A stretch of 64,000 nt of DNA from Bipolaris cookei. Lineage: Eukaryota; Ascomycota; Dothideomycetes; Pleosporales; Pleosporaceae. Numbering within the stretch: the first letter of the stretch is position 1; each line of letters opens with the position of its first letter. Position numbers and translations under genes: made by a program. Of this stretch, positions 42,143 through 52,355 are shown one piece after another. The notes below the pieces were generated by a model that saw nothing but the letters and a program-made list of their open reading frames with translations, was not told the origin of the DNA and made no database searches. The stretch lies in NCBI GenBank assembly GCA_002286855.1, contig NRSV01000038.1, positions 1 to 64,000 on the forward strand, in the 5' to 3' direction.

Positions 42143-43987
42143 ACGTCAAGGATCAGTAAGTGGACCGGATCAGTTAGTGGTCCACCCCACCAAACTTGAC
42201 CCGACACTCTTCACAATCACCACAATGCCACGACAACAACGCTCTATACAGACTGCTTGTGAAGGTAGAATAAGTCTTGCTATCGCGTCTTATCATAATA
42301 ATCCAAAACAATCAATGCGCGCACTCGCAGCAGCGTACGATGTGCCTAAGTCGACGCTCCGACGACGCCTCCGCGGTACCCAGCCACGATCAGAGACAGC
42401 CTCTGTCAATCGCAAGCTATCGCCTATTGAAGAGCAGTCTCTTGTACAGTGGATTCTGGATCTTGATCGACGAGGATTTCCGCCCCATATCATCGACGTA
42501 CGACGCATGGCAGACACTCTTCTTGCTGCGCGTGGCCAAGATCCACCTCCCTCACCTGTAGGCAAGAAATGGGTGTCGCGCTTTATCCAGAGCCAGTCTG
42601 AACTACAGACAAAGTGGACTAGGAGATTTAATAGCCAGCGCGCCCAGTATGAAGATCCTACTATGATCGCGTCGTGGTTTAAGCTAGTAGAAGAGACGCG
42701 TCAGACGTACGGCATTCTTGATCAGGATATCTATAACTTTGACGATACTGGATTCGCGATGGGCGTCGCTGCAACGTCAAAAGTAGTCACTAGCGCTGAT
42801 AGAGTAGGCAGAGCAGTCGTCGTCCAGCCAGGTAATCGCGAGTGGGTAACAGCTATCGAGTGCGTCAGCGCGTCTGGCTGGTGTCTTCCACCCTTCGTGA
42901 TCCTGTCTGGTAAGGTCCACCAGAGCAGCTGGTATCGCAACCTCCCACTAGACTGGACTATTGGCGTCTCAGATAACGGCTGGACGACTGATCAGCTTGG
43001 CATAGAGTGGGTGAAGCACTTCAACCAGCATACAGCCGCTCGTACAGCTGGAGTCTATCGGCTTCTTATTCTAGACGGCCATAGTAGCCACGCTACGCCA
43101 GAGTTCGACCAGTACTGCGCCGAGAATAAGATTATTACCCTCTGTATGCCGCCTCACACGTCGCACCTCCTCCAGCCTCTAGACGTGAGCTGCTACTCTC
43201 CTCTTAAGCGCGCGTACGGACGCGAGATCGAGGAGCTCGCCCGCCAAGGCGTCTACCACGTTGACAAGATAGACTTTCTTACAATCTATACGCGGATCCG
43301 GCCGACAGTTTTCACGCAGCAGAATATCCAGGCAGGCTTTCAGGCGACAGGCCTTGTCCCTCTTTGTCCAGATCGCGTTCTATCGTCGCTAACTGTCGTC
43401 CGGACGCCATCTCCACCACAGACAACTATAGATAACAACGTTACAGCGCAGGCAGCAGTACAGACAGAAACACCACATACAGTAGCAGAGCTTCAGCAGC
43501 AAGTACGCTATCTCCAAGAGCGGCTACGCCGACAGCCAGAGAGTCCAACAAGTATTGCAATACGCCAGCTTGCAAAAAGCGCTCAACTTGCAATGCAATC
43601 AGCGACGATACTCGCAGAGGAGAATAAGAAGCTACGTGAAGAAAATCAGCGTCAGCGACAGAAGCAGGATCAGCAGCGTCAATATATTGCTTCTAGTGGA
43701 GCTCTCCAGGTGCGACAGGCTCAGCAGCTTGCTGTAGAGGCAGAAAGGGTGGTCATGGGCACTGATCAAAGCCAGGTTGGCGAGCGACGTCAGCGCGCGC
43801 CGCCAACGTGTACGAAGTGCCATATCCAAGGACATATTCGCACTTCATGTACAGCTAGATAATAAAATATATCTCTTAATTTTATCTTATTTTATTGCGT
43901 TGTTGTGGCTCAATTGCGCAGAACGTTGCGTCAAGTTTGGTGGGGTGGACCACTAACTGATCCGGTCCACTTACTGATCCTTGACGT
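42143..43987 (+). mobile_element. Pogo-like element family D, copy 2, complete (1845 bp)
   Basis: TA at 42141-42142 and 43988-43989. Terminal inverted repeats agree over nearly 60 bases (ACGTCAAGGATCAGTAAGTG outward in). Each end carries two 17-bp units, GGATCAGTAAGTGGACC and GGATCAGTTAGTGGTCC, at 42150-42166 and 42167-42183 and inverted at 43964-43980 and 43947-43963. With an intact transposase it looks autonomous. Confidence 0.95.
42225..43862 (+). CDS. Pogo-like transposase (family D), intact, 545 aa
   Basis: The start was chosen at ATG 42225 because copy 1 begins at the same MPRQQRS. Domains: psq-type helix-turn-helix (about 15-50), CENP-B-type domain (65-135, GKKWVSRFIQSQ), DDE/D domain with likely catalytic D173 (NFDDTG), D284 (LILDGH) and D320 (LLQPLD), coiled coil (about 425-490), CCHC knuckle C529-C542 (CTKCHIQGHIRTSC). 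It would act in the nucleus, cutting at its own ends and inserting at TA. It is the only complete, uninterrupted transposase in the window. Copy 1 has DETG where this has DDTG. Confidence 0.95.
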   Translation: MPRQQRSIQTACEGRISLAIASYHNNPKQSMRALAAAYDVPKSTLRRRLRGTQPRSETASVNRKLSPIEEQSLVQWILDLDRRGFPPHIIDVRRMADTLLAARGQDPPPSPVGKKWVSRFIQSQSELQTKWTRRFNSQRAQYEDPTMIASWFKLVEETRQTYGILDQDIYNFDDTGFAMGVAATSKVVTSADRVGRAVVVQPGNREWVTAIECVSASGWCLPPFVILSGKVHQSSWYRNLPLDWTIGVSDNGWTTDQLGIEWVKHFNQHTAARTAGVYRLLILDGHSSHATPEFDQYCAENKIITLCMPPHTSHLLQPLDVSCYSPLKRAYGREIEELARQGVYHVDKIDFLTIYTRIRPTVFTQQNIQAGFQATGLVPLCPDRVLSSLTVVRTPSPPQTTIDNNVTAQAAVQTETPHTVAELQQQVRYLQERLRRQPESPTSIAIRQLAKSAQLAMQSATILAEENKKLREENQRQRQKQDQQRQYIASSGALQVRQAQQLAVEAERVVMGTDQSQVGERRQRAPPTCTKCHIQGHIRTSCTAR

Positions 43988-43989
43988 TA

Positions 43990-44651
43990 TAGGGGGCTAA
44001 GTATGCTGACTGATTCATTAGCGCGTGCCAAGAAATGATCTCCACCATGCAACCTCCAGCCACCCACCACCTACCACCTATCACTCCGCTCACCACCACG
44101 CCCACTCGTCACTGCCTCCATCGCCTCCATTGTCGCACGCTCTCCGCTATACCTACATGTCACCTGAAATCCAAACTCCAACCGAAACCTCATTGCAGTC
44201 CCCACTCAGACGCTGGCGATCACGGCGTGCTTCGGTCCTGACTCACGCGCTGGCTCGCCCAGTCCTGCTTTCTATCCTTTCTTGATAATTCTTTCACCTG
44301 TCGCTCGTCCTCGTCGTTCACCAACACAGCCTAGACTGATACTCCGGCCACCATCCTTGCGAATCTCACAAGGCCTCGGGACGTTGGCAATCATAGCGCG
44401 TTTCGGTCTCGGCCCACGTGCTGGCTTGTCTAATAACTTGAGGGGTGGTTCGCAGCCAGACAGGTGTGTGGTGTTTCGTCAGACACGTCAGGACATCGTC
44501 ACCTGAGTCAGGGCTGCTCTATACAAAAGCTCGGGCGGGAGGGCGTCTTGCTTCAACGTGTTTTGTTGCAAGGGCGTAACCTTGTAAGTGCATAGTTCTT
44601 TTGGTGTTCGAGAGCTGTCTGGGCAGATAGACCAGATACGATAAATACAGC
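43990..44651. other. Gene-free interval, probable promoter of the 44652 gene
   Basis: C-rich sequence around 44035-44330 gives only low-complexity ORFs. No repeat recognised. Confidence 0.5.
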
Positions 44652-46193
44652 ATGACATACAATCTCCTGCGCAAGGGCGGCATTCCTGCAGTGGCGTGCA
44701 TCGCTTCTCCATCCGGAGATGCCTCATTCCTGCAATGCACTTTTCAAGTCAAGTATGACAACGACCGCCGTTATGCTACCTTCTCACTGCAACACAACAC
44801 ACACGTACACGATATCAAGGATATACAACCGTTTGATCTAATCTATGATGCTGATAACCTCCTCCCTACTACAACTAAATGCCAGATTCCAAAGCGTGCT
44901 CTCTCACCTGGAGATGAAACCTATATCGCACGAAATAGCTTTTCTAAGATTCATGTTTTGTCACTGCATCTTCAGAAACCGTGCCCAATCATCTGCCCTA
45001 GTGTGTCCAGCAGCATCGTGCCCAAGGCCAGCTACCAGAACCCCTCTCGGTGCCTTGTTGGCTTGGCCAAATCCAAGCACATCGAGATTGTGTTTGACTT
45101 GAAATGGCTGGATCATAAACGTGTCGAGTCATTCTTGAGTATCGTCAGCCAGCCAGAACGATTTCATGGGTTTCCTATTGATGAGAAGAACCTGAGAGGA
45201 CGGCGGCTGGCCGACTGGACTATCTTCAGTCCCGAAGAGGAGAACGTGGTGGTATCAGAAGAGCCTCCTCCGTACACGAACTCGATGCACAAGCGGCCCC
45301 GAGAGGGTGAGTGTTCCTAGATACTCGCAAGACCTGCGCTGTTTTAGCTGATGCATGATCCTGCAGTATCGAGTAGTCCATCACAGCCAACGAAGCGTAT
45401 GTTCATACCTCCAGGTTCGCCAACAGAGAGAGCTACTACTGCATCGCTGCCCAACAGTCCGATACACTTGTCCTCTACAATTGATAAATCATCACATATG
45501 ACATCTTTGTGCACCACATCAACGCATTCCCGCTCTTATGCTGAGAATTCGTATCCACCCAACCCTGAAACTGACATAAATGGCCCATCTGCGTTAGAGA
45601 ATAACGTCCGCAGCATAATGCTCAACCTCTTCCCCGCCATGTTCGCCTCCTTCATCGACCGCTCTCGCTCGGTTTCCCCATCTTCGTCCTCGATTGACCC
45701 AAACACACACCCGACGGTGGCGCCTTCACTCAAATCCATCTACCAACTCCGCTCGGTCCTTACAAAACGTGCCGCCAAACATGCTGAGAAGAAACTTAGC
45801 GCCATTTTCGACGACATGCAGTATGATGCAAATTCTCTCCGTCTGGCAGCCGATGAGGAATTCCTCGAAGTTGTGGCGGAGGAGAAGTTGGATATAAAAC
45901 AACGGAAAGAGAACGCGTTAGAAGAGCTGAGTGATGAGATCGATAATGTCGTTCACGAGAAGTTGGTTGCGTTGTCTGATGAGCTTGATCGTCTGGTTGA
46001 GCAGGCGGGGGTGATGGTAGAGAACGCGATTGATGCAAGAGTAGAGAGGTATACAAACATGACGTGGAACAGGGTAATGTCGGGCGGTCTATTCGGCCGG
46101 GAGGCACGGGCAGGAAACAAGGCTACAAGAGGAGGTCATGCTGCGGGCGATCGAAAACGAAAGTTTTTTAATTTTCGCTCATGTACGCGGTGA
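44652..46193 (+). CDS. Hypothetical protein with C-terminal coiled coil, 493 aa
   Basis: Two exons (44652-45306, 45367-46193) joined by a 60-bp GTGAGT...CTGCAG intron give 493 residues. The N-terminal 210 residues look globular (YNLLRKGGIPAVACIASPSG, HIEIVFDLKWLDHKRVESFL). The middle is Ser/Pro/Thr-rich and disordered. Residues about 350-440 are a strongly charged coiled coil (KRAAKHAEKKLSAIFDDMQ, VEQAGVMVENAIDARVERY), and the tail is basic. No enzyme or DNA-binding motif recognised. It could be one of the repeat-associated orphan genes of Pleosporales; function unknown. Confidence 0.7.
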
Positions 46194-46569
46194 GCTTGGA
46201 CTGTCCTACAGCCCGTCATCGTCGCACTGTCACAGTGTCAGCCGTGCACGCAGTTTGAAGCACCCGGTACCGAGACGTAGATGTGGTCACATTGTGTCAC
46301 AGCGCTGGTTGAGGTAGCTGGCATACGCGCGTTCTAATTGGCTATACACAGAATCTGGATGCTGGGGCCTGCCCCCGGATTCTGCTCACATGTGTCTTAT
46401 GGTTAAATTAAAGCGTAGATTAACGGATCTATTACTGCACCTGACAGGACAGCTCGGATCAGAGATGCTGAACGACACTAGCTTTAGATTCTATCGTGAT
46501 ATGTTTTGCTGATTGGAATGCCAATATTGGTGAAACTTGAATTACGATAAATTCTCGAGATTTAATTGA
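46194..46569. other. Short gene-free interval
   Basis: Nothing recognised between the orphan gene and the LINE fragment. Confidence 0.45.
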
Positions 46570-47067
46570 GGGCCTGGCTCAAAGGAACTGGGCCAGCTGT
46601 ACACCGAGGAATGGGAACGGAGGTGGAAAGCGGAAAAGATTAAACCACGTCGGACGGCACCTACCTGGAAAGACTACTGGAGCTTCCAACCACTACATCT
46701 GTGCGAAGACAAACCCAAGCATCTCGCCGCAGTCATCATGCTACTAAGGACCGAAGTCCTAGGACTCCAGGCATGGCTGGGGAAGATTAGCGTACCTGGA
46801 GCGGAACCTCATTGTACATATGGCCACAACAGACAGACGCTCACCCACATTCTTGCGTACTGCCCAGACACGAAGGAAGCTAGGGCTAAACTCATTACCA
46901 GAGTGGGCACAACCCAGATCCACGAACTCCTCAGAGACAAGAATAAGGCGGCCATAGCGAGACAGTGGCTCCTAGACACAGGCCTGCTCGAGCACCTAAA
47001 AGTCGCCCTCGAGATTGAAGCAACAGACATGACGGAGTGGAAACCATTCCACATACTCAGCTCTTGA
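46570..47067 (+). pseudogene. LINE ORF2 C-terminal fragment
   Basis: The frame LGQLYTEEWERRWKAEKIKP ... HLAAVIMLLRTEVLGLQAWL ... CTYGHNRQTLTHILAYC ... WKPFHILSS matches the end of Tad-type LINE ORF2, including the Cys/His motif near the C-terminus. No reverse transcriptase precedes it, so it is a 5'-truncated copy. The left limit is approximate. Base composition is closer to the LINE at 478-3350 than to the one at 4470. Confidence 0.75.
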
Positions 47068-47258
47068 CAAAGCGCTAGCTACACACACTCTGCTACCCCA
47101 AAGACGGGCAACACAGTCAAAGGCGGTACGGGGAGAAGAAAGGACCTGGATAAGTAACGAGGAGTAATAGAGGTTTTTAAGCAGAATAGTCTGCTATGTT
47201 TGCTCTACACGCCTAGAATAGAAAGATAGTGTTCATAGATCTGTAAGGAAACCAGGTA

Positions 47259-48334
47259 ACATGGTTCACAAGCGAGCGAGCACCTCCCCACCAGCGCGTC
47301 GACGTCGACACAACGCGTTATGTCTCAACCACGCAGGTCTCAAATAACTCATAATCAATCAAATTTACAACTTGCTCTTTTTTATATTAACTCCCAACGT
47401 ATTCAAAGTGTAAAGCGTGCTACTGAAGTCTATAACGTCCCCCGAACAACCTTATCTCATCGACGCGCTGGAAGACGCCTCTGACGCGACTGAAAACCGA
47501 ATTCGAAGCGCCTAAACAAGCTAGAAGAGGAGGCTATAGTTAATCGTATTCTTGAAGAGTCTGCGCGAGGATTTGCGCCTACAAAGGCTGATGTTCGAGC
47601 AATGGCTGATAACTATTGCATGAGCGGGAGAGCAACCCTACTGGCAAGAACTAGGTTGACAACTTTGTCAAGCGAACTCCTGAGCTCCATACGCGCTGGA
47701 GCCGTCCTTATGATCACCAGCGAGCCGCCTGTGAGGACCCAACGGCTATCCAGCGCTGGTTCGATCTAGTCCAGGCGACAAAGCAGAAGTGGGGTATTGT
47801 GGACGACGATATCTACAACTTTGACGAAACTGGCTTTATGATGGGCAAGATTTTATCACAGTTAGTTATCACAGGCTCAGAAGGATATGGCAAAAAGAAG
47901 CGGATACAGCCAGGCAACCGTGAGTGGGTTACTGTGATCCAAGGCGTGGGCGCGTCGGGTCGCCGGCTACTTTTCAGGAGGCTCTAGACGAATCAAACAA
48001 GCGTAAGAGCCGTAAGCGTCGATACGTACAGACAGAAGAGACTCTTACTGTAGGCGAGGTACAAGAAGTATTAGCTGAACAGGCGGGTAGCAGTCGTGGT
48101 GGTGGTGAGAGTGCGTCGAAGAGGGTGCGAGGAGAGAGGCGGTGCGGGCGTTGCAAGCAGACTGGACACAACGCTCGTACCTGCGCAGTTGAGATATATA
48201 GTGCAAGTGATAGTAGCGATTCTGATAATTAATTTGGTATTTCGCAATAGTTTATTGACTGTGATAAAAGTGCGTGATAACGTCTCGATGTCGACGCGCT
48301 GGTGGGGAGGTGCTCGCTCGCTTGTGAACCACGT
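47259..48334 (+). mobile_element. Family B derivative with large internal deletion (1076 bp)
   Basis: TA flanks are at 47257-47258 and 48335-48336. Terminal inverted repeats match over about 48 bases, starting ACnTGGTTCACAAGCGAGCG. The sequence follows the full family B transposase up to GVGASGRRL, then jumps to the C-terminal coiled coil (EALDESNKRKSRKRRYVQTE), losing most of the catalytic domain. It is a non-autonomous derivative of a family B relative. Confidence 0.92.
47320..48232 (+). pseudogene. Family B transposase, internally deleted
   Basis: ATG 47320-47322. The helix-turn-helix part has two TGA codons near 47480-47490 (CTCTGACGCGACTGA where copies 1 and 2 read CCCCGACGCGACTGC) and a frameshift in the CENP-B region. 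NFDETGFMMG is intact, then the deletion near 47970, then the C-terminal knuckle CGRCKQTGHNARTC. It keeps sense codons at four of the six stop positions of the full-length copies. Confidence 0.88.
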
Positions 48335-48440
48335 TATATCAAACACGAATACTGAATCATATGCGATTACGATTAGCCTTAGAATTTGTGTACATTTTTC
48401 TCGGCCTCATTCTCTTTCGATGGGTCTTGAACGAGTCATT

Positions 48441-49937
48441 TTAACCGGGAATGGGATAGACAATAGGACTCTTGTATCCGTTGGTACCAACCGTCCTAAC
48501 ACCAAAGATGACATTGTCCTTGCTCAGTGGAAGAACTACAAAGCCGACCTTGCCCACATCGACTACGTGTGTCCACAAGCTGGATGTTGTGGGTCGCCAG
48601 ACAACGTCATACCCAGCCACATCAGGACTATCGGAATTGATCCACTTGATCCGCGAGTTGTTATCCAGCACAGTTGTGTCGATGGTCACGTTCCTTGGCA
48701 TACCGGGCGCTTGCGAAAGTGACCAAAGTGTAGCAAGATTAACTTTACCAACGCGTGCTGTATACTCAAAGTCGACAAACTCAATCAGGTCTCCATATAC
48801 GGTTCCATTTTCAGTGTGGATGTCTTGGTGCTGATGAGCAAAGTTCTCGTTGGGTTCCGTGTAACGAATTGCAGGATACCCAGCGCGAAGGAAACCGGTA
48901 TGGTCGCCACCGCGCAGGAAGCGATCCAGACGATAGATGATAGCAATATTCATACCAGTGGCATTATTAGCAGCAACTTCAGCAGAGAAACGAGCGAGCT
49001 CTCGTGCAGAGGTGTCACTGTCGCCACCGATTTGAAGGCGTCGAGCAGGTGTAATGTTGCTAACCCCCGTCAGAGAAACGCCCTCTGCAAAAACGCGAAC
49101 GGTAAAAGGGTCCTTTTGTCCACGGTCGCCAGTCGAGGATCCGACAATATCGCAATTCAACATGCCTTCAACGTTGGTGCTAGAATTTCGTAGTGTCTCG
49201 GCAAGGTAAGTGGAGCCATAGAGGTTTTGCTCTTCACCAGCGACGGCACCCAGAATGATGGTAGATTTCGGTTGGTGCTTGGACAGTATACGAGCAATCT
49301 CCATGGCGACTATTCAAAATCAGTTTCTCCAATCTACAGAAGATGCAGTACTGAACTTACTAGCTGTCCCACTAGCATCATCATTGGCACCAGGTGAATC
49401 GGCTTCGTAGTTGAGGATGTCGGTGACGCGGCTGTCATAGTGCCCGGTCATGACATAGACCCTGCTTGGATCCTGGCTTCCTTTGGCGGTCGCCAAGACA
49501 TTCGAGATAGTGACCGGGAAGGGGATCCTACTAGCCACACCTTGAACATAGCTCTGGACCTCGACTATCATGGTGCCATTGCTTTCGTCGGCATACTTTT
49601 GCATTTCAGAAGCAATCCAATCCCTGGCTGCATGGATGCCACGCGTTGAGCTATTGTATGTCGCGAGGGTGTGGCGAGTTCCGAAAGAGACCAGCTTCTT
49701 GATGGTGGCTTCGATATTGGCAGCGCTCACTTCTTCTAAGATTGCACGCATCTCATCATCCGGAGTTTGGGGAATGAGCTCAGTACCGACATTTGAGGGT
49801 GGCCATGCTGCATTGGCGCATTGAGTATATGTCTGGTCGTTGACGGCAACTGGAGGGGGAAGGTCGCGCTCGTGAACATCATGTGCGCATGCCGCTGAGA
49901 TCAGCGTACTGGCATGTAACAGCAACAGCAGGCGCAT
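48441..49937 (-). CDS. Secreted M28-family aminopeptidase
   Basis: Exons 49937-49361 and 49309-48441 with a 51-bp GT-AG intron (GTA|IAMEIAR) give 481 residues. It has a signal peptide (MRLLLLLHASTLISAACA). Two-zinc metallopeptidase ligands are recognisable: His in GHYDSR, Asp in GANDDASG, the catalytic GEEQNLYGS Glu pair, Asp in GGDSDTSAR and the late His in ENFAHQHQDIHTENG. It removes N-terminal residues from peptides, probably outside the cell or in the vacuole. A C-terminal Ig-like part (SRIKWINSDSPDVAGYDVVW) follows. An ATG 96 bp further upstream was rejected because it would bury the signal peptide. Many N-glycosylation sites. Confidence 0.93.
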
Positions 49938-50770
49938 GGTTATGTTTGAAAAGGAGAAGATGGGGGTATCTGAATTTTCTCCGGACAGCGACTCAAATAG
50001 AGAAAAGCGGATTGCCCGCGGCCAAGAAAGCAAGACAGTATGTCATTACATCAAACTCCAGTTCGGAAGTCGAGATGTTATCGAACTTCCCATAGTAGCT
50101 AGAGGTTTCAGTCGACGATGCTGCGCCTCAACTTGGTCTTGCACTTTTTGCGCTTGGTGGTAGCCACCGGATCTGCAGTTGCAAATCGCGAGCGTCCCGC
50201 GAGCAAGGATTGCGTGGATGATTACCCGGATAGGCAGGAGGGGAAGAAACCGACGTCAAAATTGGACCCTTGTGAGTTAGACGGAAGGGAACATGAATTA
50301 ATATGAAAAAAATGTAGAGTTGGTCATGGAGAAGACCTGGCTGGATGGATGACGGGGCCGAGCAGGTTGCGATAAGCGGCTGGCGTGTATGTCGTGTTCC
50401 TGCGAGGCGGACTATCAACATGCGCCGAGAAGTGTATTTTGGAAGAAATTTTGCTGAGGCCTAGATAAACGCAGTAGAAGGCGCCTACACGATTGTTAGT
50501 ATACTGTAGATGTGATTGAGAGGAGAGTGTTCAGGCGCGTTTCGGGGTCATGGTCATACACCGGATCCAATCCGCTTTGGGCTAGCGCGGGAATGCGGCG
50601 ACGATTGTGGATGTGGCCATGATGCAATGTGTCAAGTCACCAAAAAACGCTGCCTACAAGGCACCGATACATACAGAACTAATTGTTCAAGAGTGTAGAT
50701 ATTCTTGTACATGGTCACAAAGCGATTCCTCCACACTTGACCGCAGCCAAAACAGCAAAAAAAGCTCACA
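49938..50770. promoter_or_regulatory. Divergent promoter interval, aminopeptidase / BOS1
   Basis: 833 bases between two genes transcribed away from each other. Both promoters must lie here; no specific element is claimed. Confidence 0.5.
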
Positions 50771-51647
50771 ATGGTTCGTCTGGTGGCGCACACATAGCAT
50801 AGCGCAAGCTCATGTCGCAAACAGAACGCCCTCTTCAATTCAGCCTTGCGGCAATCGACCTCGATACGGAAAGACTTGGATCAATTCGCCGATTCAGCCT
50901 CGCCCTCTCCACACCTTCAGGCCCAGCTCAACGCCTCCCTTGCAACATTTGCCCGCACCATCGACGACTATGGCAAGCTCGCGAGACAAGAGCCGGTGCA
51001 GACAAAGGCCGAAAAGGCGCAGGAGAGACTGAAGAACTTCAGAGCAGAGCTGGATGAATACCGTGTCAGCTTTAAGCGCATTAAGAGCGCCAACGAAGAC
51101 ATTGTACGTTTCGAACCACCGTCCGCGCTCAGAGTCGCATGCGATAAATGCTTACTCACCACCCTCACAGCAAACCACAGAAGCCCGCACAGAACTTCTA
51201 GGCCGCCGCCCTCACAACACAGCCACGCCCGAGAATCCCTATGCACAGCACAACCTAGCTGCCCAGCACTCAGCCTTTGCGCCCTCCCAACCCTACGACC
51301 CCAATGCCCCCTACCGACCCAACCCATACTCGGCAGGCGCCCCACAAGGCGGTCAATATGATCGCGAAGGCCATCTCTTGCGCGAAAACACCTTCTTCAA
51401 CAAAACCTCGGAGCAACTAGACGAGTTCCTCGACAGGGGAAGAGCCGTGCTCGGCGATCTTGGCCAGCAGAGAGATATGCTCAAGGGCACCCAGAGAAGG
51501 CTATATACGGTTGCCAATACCCTCGGCATCAGCGGAGACACGATACGCATGGTGGAGAGGCGAGCAAAACAGGACAAGTGGATCTTCTGGGGTGGCGTCG
51601 TCGTCTTTTTCCTCTTCTGCTGGCTCGTCATACACTATCTACGCTAA
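50771..51647 (+). CDS. BOS1: Golgi/ER Qb-SNARE Bos1 (membrin)
   Basis: Model: ATG 50771-50773 alone as exon 1, intron 50774-50824 (GTTCGT...ACAG), exon 2 50825-51103, intron 51104-51170, exon 3 51171-51647; 252 residues. N-terminus MNALFNSALRQSTSIRKDL is the family's start, which dictated the one-codon first exon. The SNARE motif (about 155-225: RENTFFNKTSEQLDEFLDRG, LGISGDTIRMVERRAKQDKW) is followed by one C-terminal membrane anchor (WIFWGGVVVFFLFCWLVIHY) and LR. It mediates fusion of ER-derived vesicles with the Golgi. Confidence 0.92.
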
Positions 51648-52355
51648 TGCCAATCGACTTGGTTTCCTTTTGCATCAATTTGGGCGTATTCAATTGAGTC
51701 AGCAAGGCGTCAGGCGCATTCAACATAGTGAGGGGTTACGAGCTTTCATTGCATGGCAGGACATCATTGGCCTAAGGTGCCATCATGTGTTCCTTCATGT
51801 CTAGGGTTGCCCATAGACTCCAGCTGCAACTGGCACAGAAAAATACTATAATTTATTGATGGTTTCATCCAACAGTTCATACTTGGTTGTGGGCCTAGTC
51901 TTATTGGTAAGCATACCTCTAATCAAATCCTTCCGACATGAGCTGTTGGTCATACACCATCCTTTTTAGGTTGCACAGATTTGCTACTAGAGATATATGG
52001 GATGACTACCAGCATCCGGCAAACTATTATTGCTCTAACCTAGTTTAGTACCATCTCACTTCACAGAACCTAGTCTTTGCGAGTTGTAGCTGTACTGTGG
52101 TATAACACGAAAGTAGAAGCTATTATTCTAGAGGGGGTATCGTAATACGATGGGGTTGCCCCTGCCTTCCAAATCGGGCAGTACAAACCTATCGTTCCTA
52201 CTCAAATGCCAAGTCCATTTAGTTCACTTTAGCCTAAACAAAAAAAACATCTTGTCTCTCAGTACAACTACTATTCCATCCTCTCCTTCCGGACAAAGTA
52301 TCTGACCACAAGAAAAAACGCTGGATAGGGCATCTAAAACCCCGACTATTATCCA
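51648..52355. other. Gene-free interval between BOS1 and the 52356 gene
   Basis: Convergent 3' regions; no ORF or repeat supported. Confidence 0.5.
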
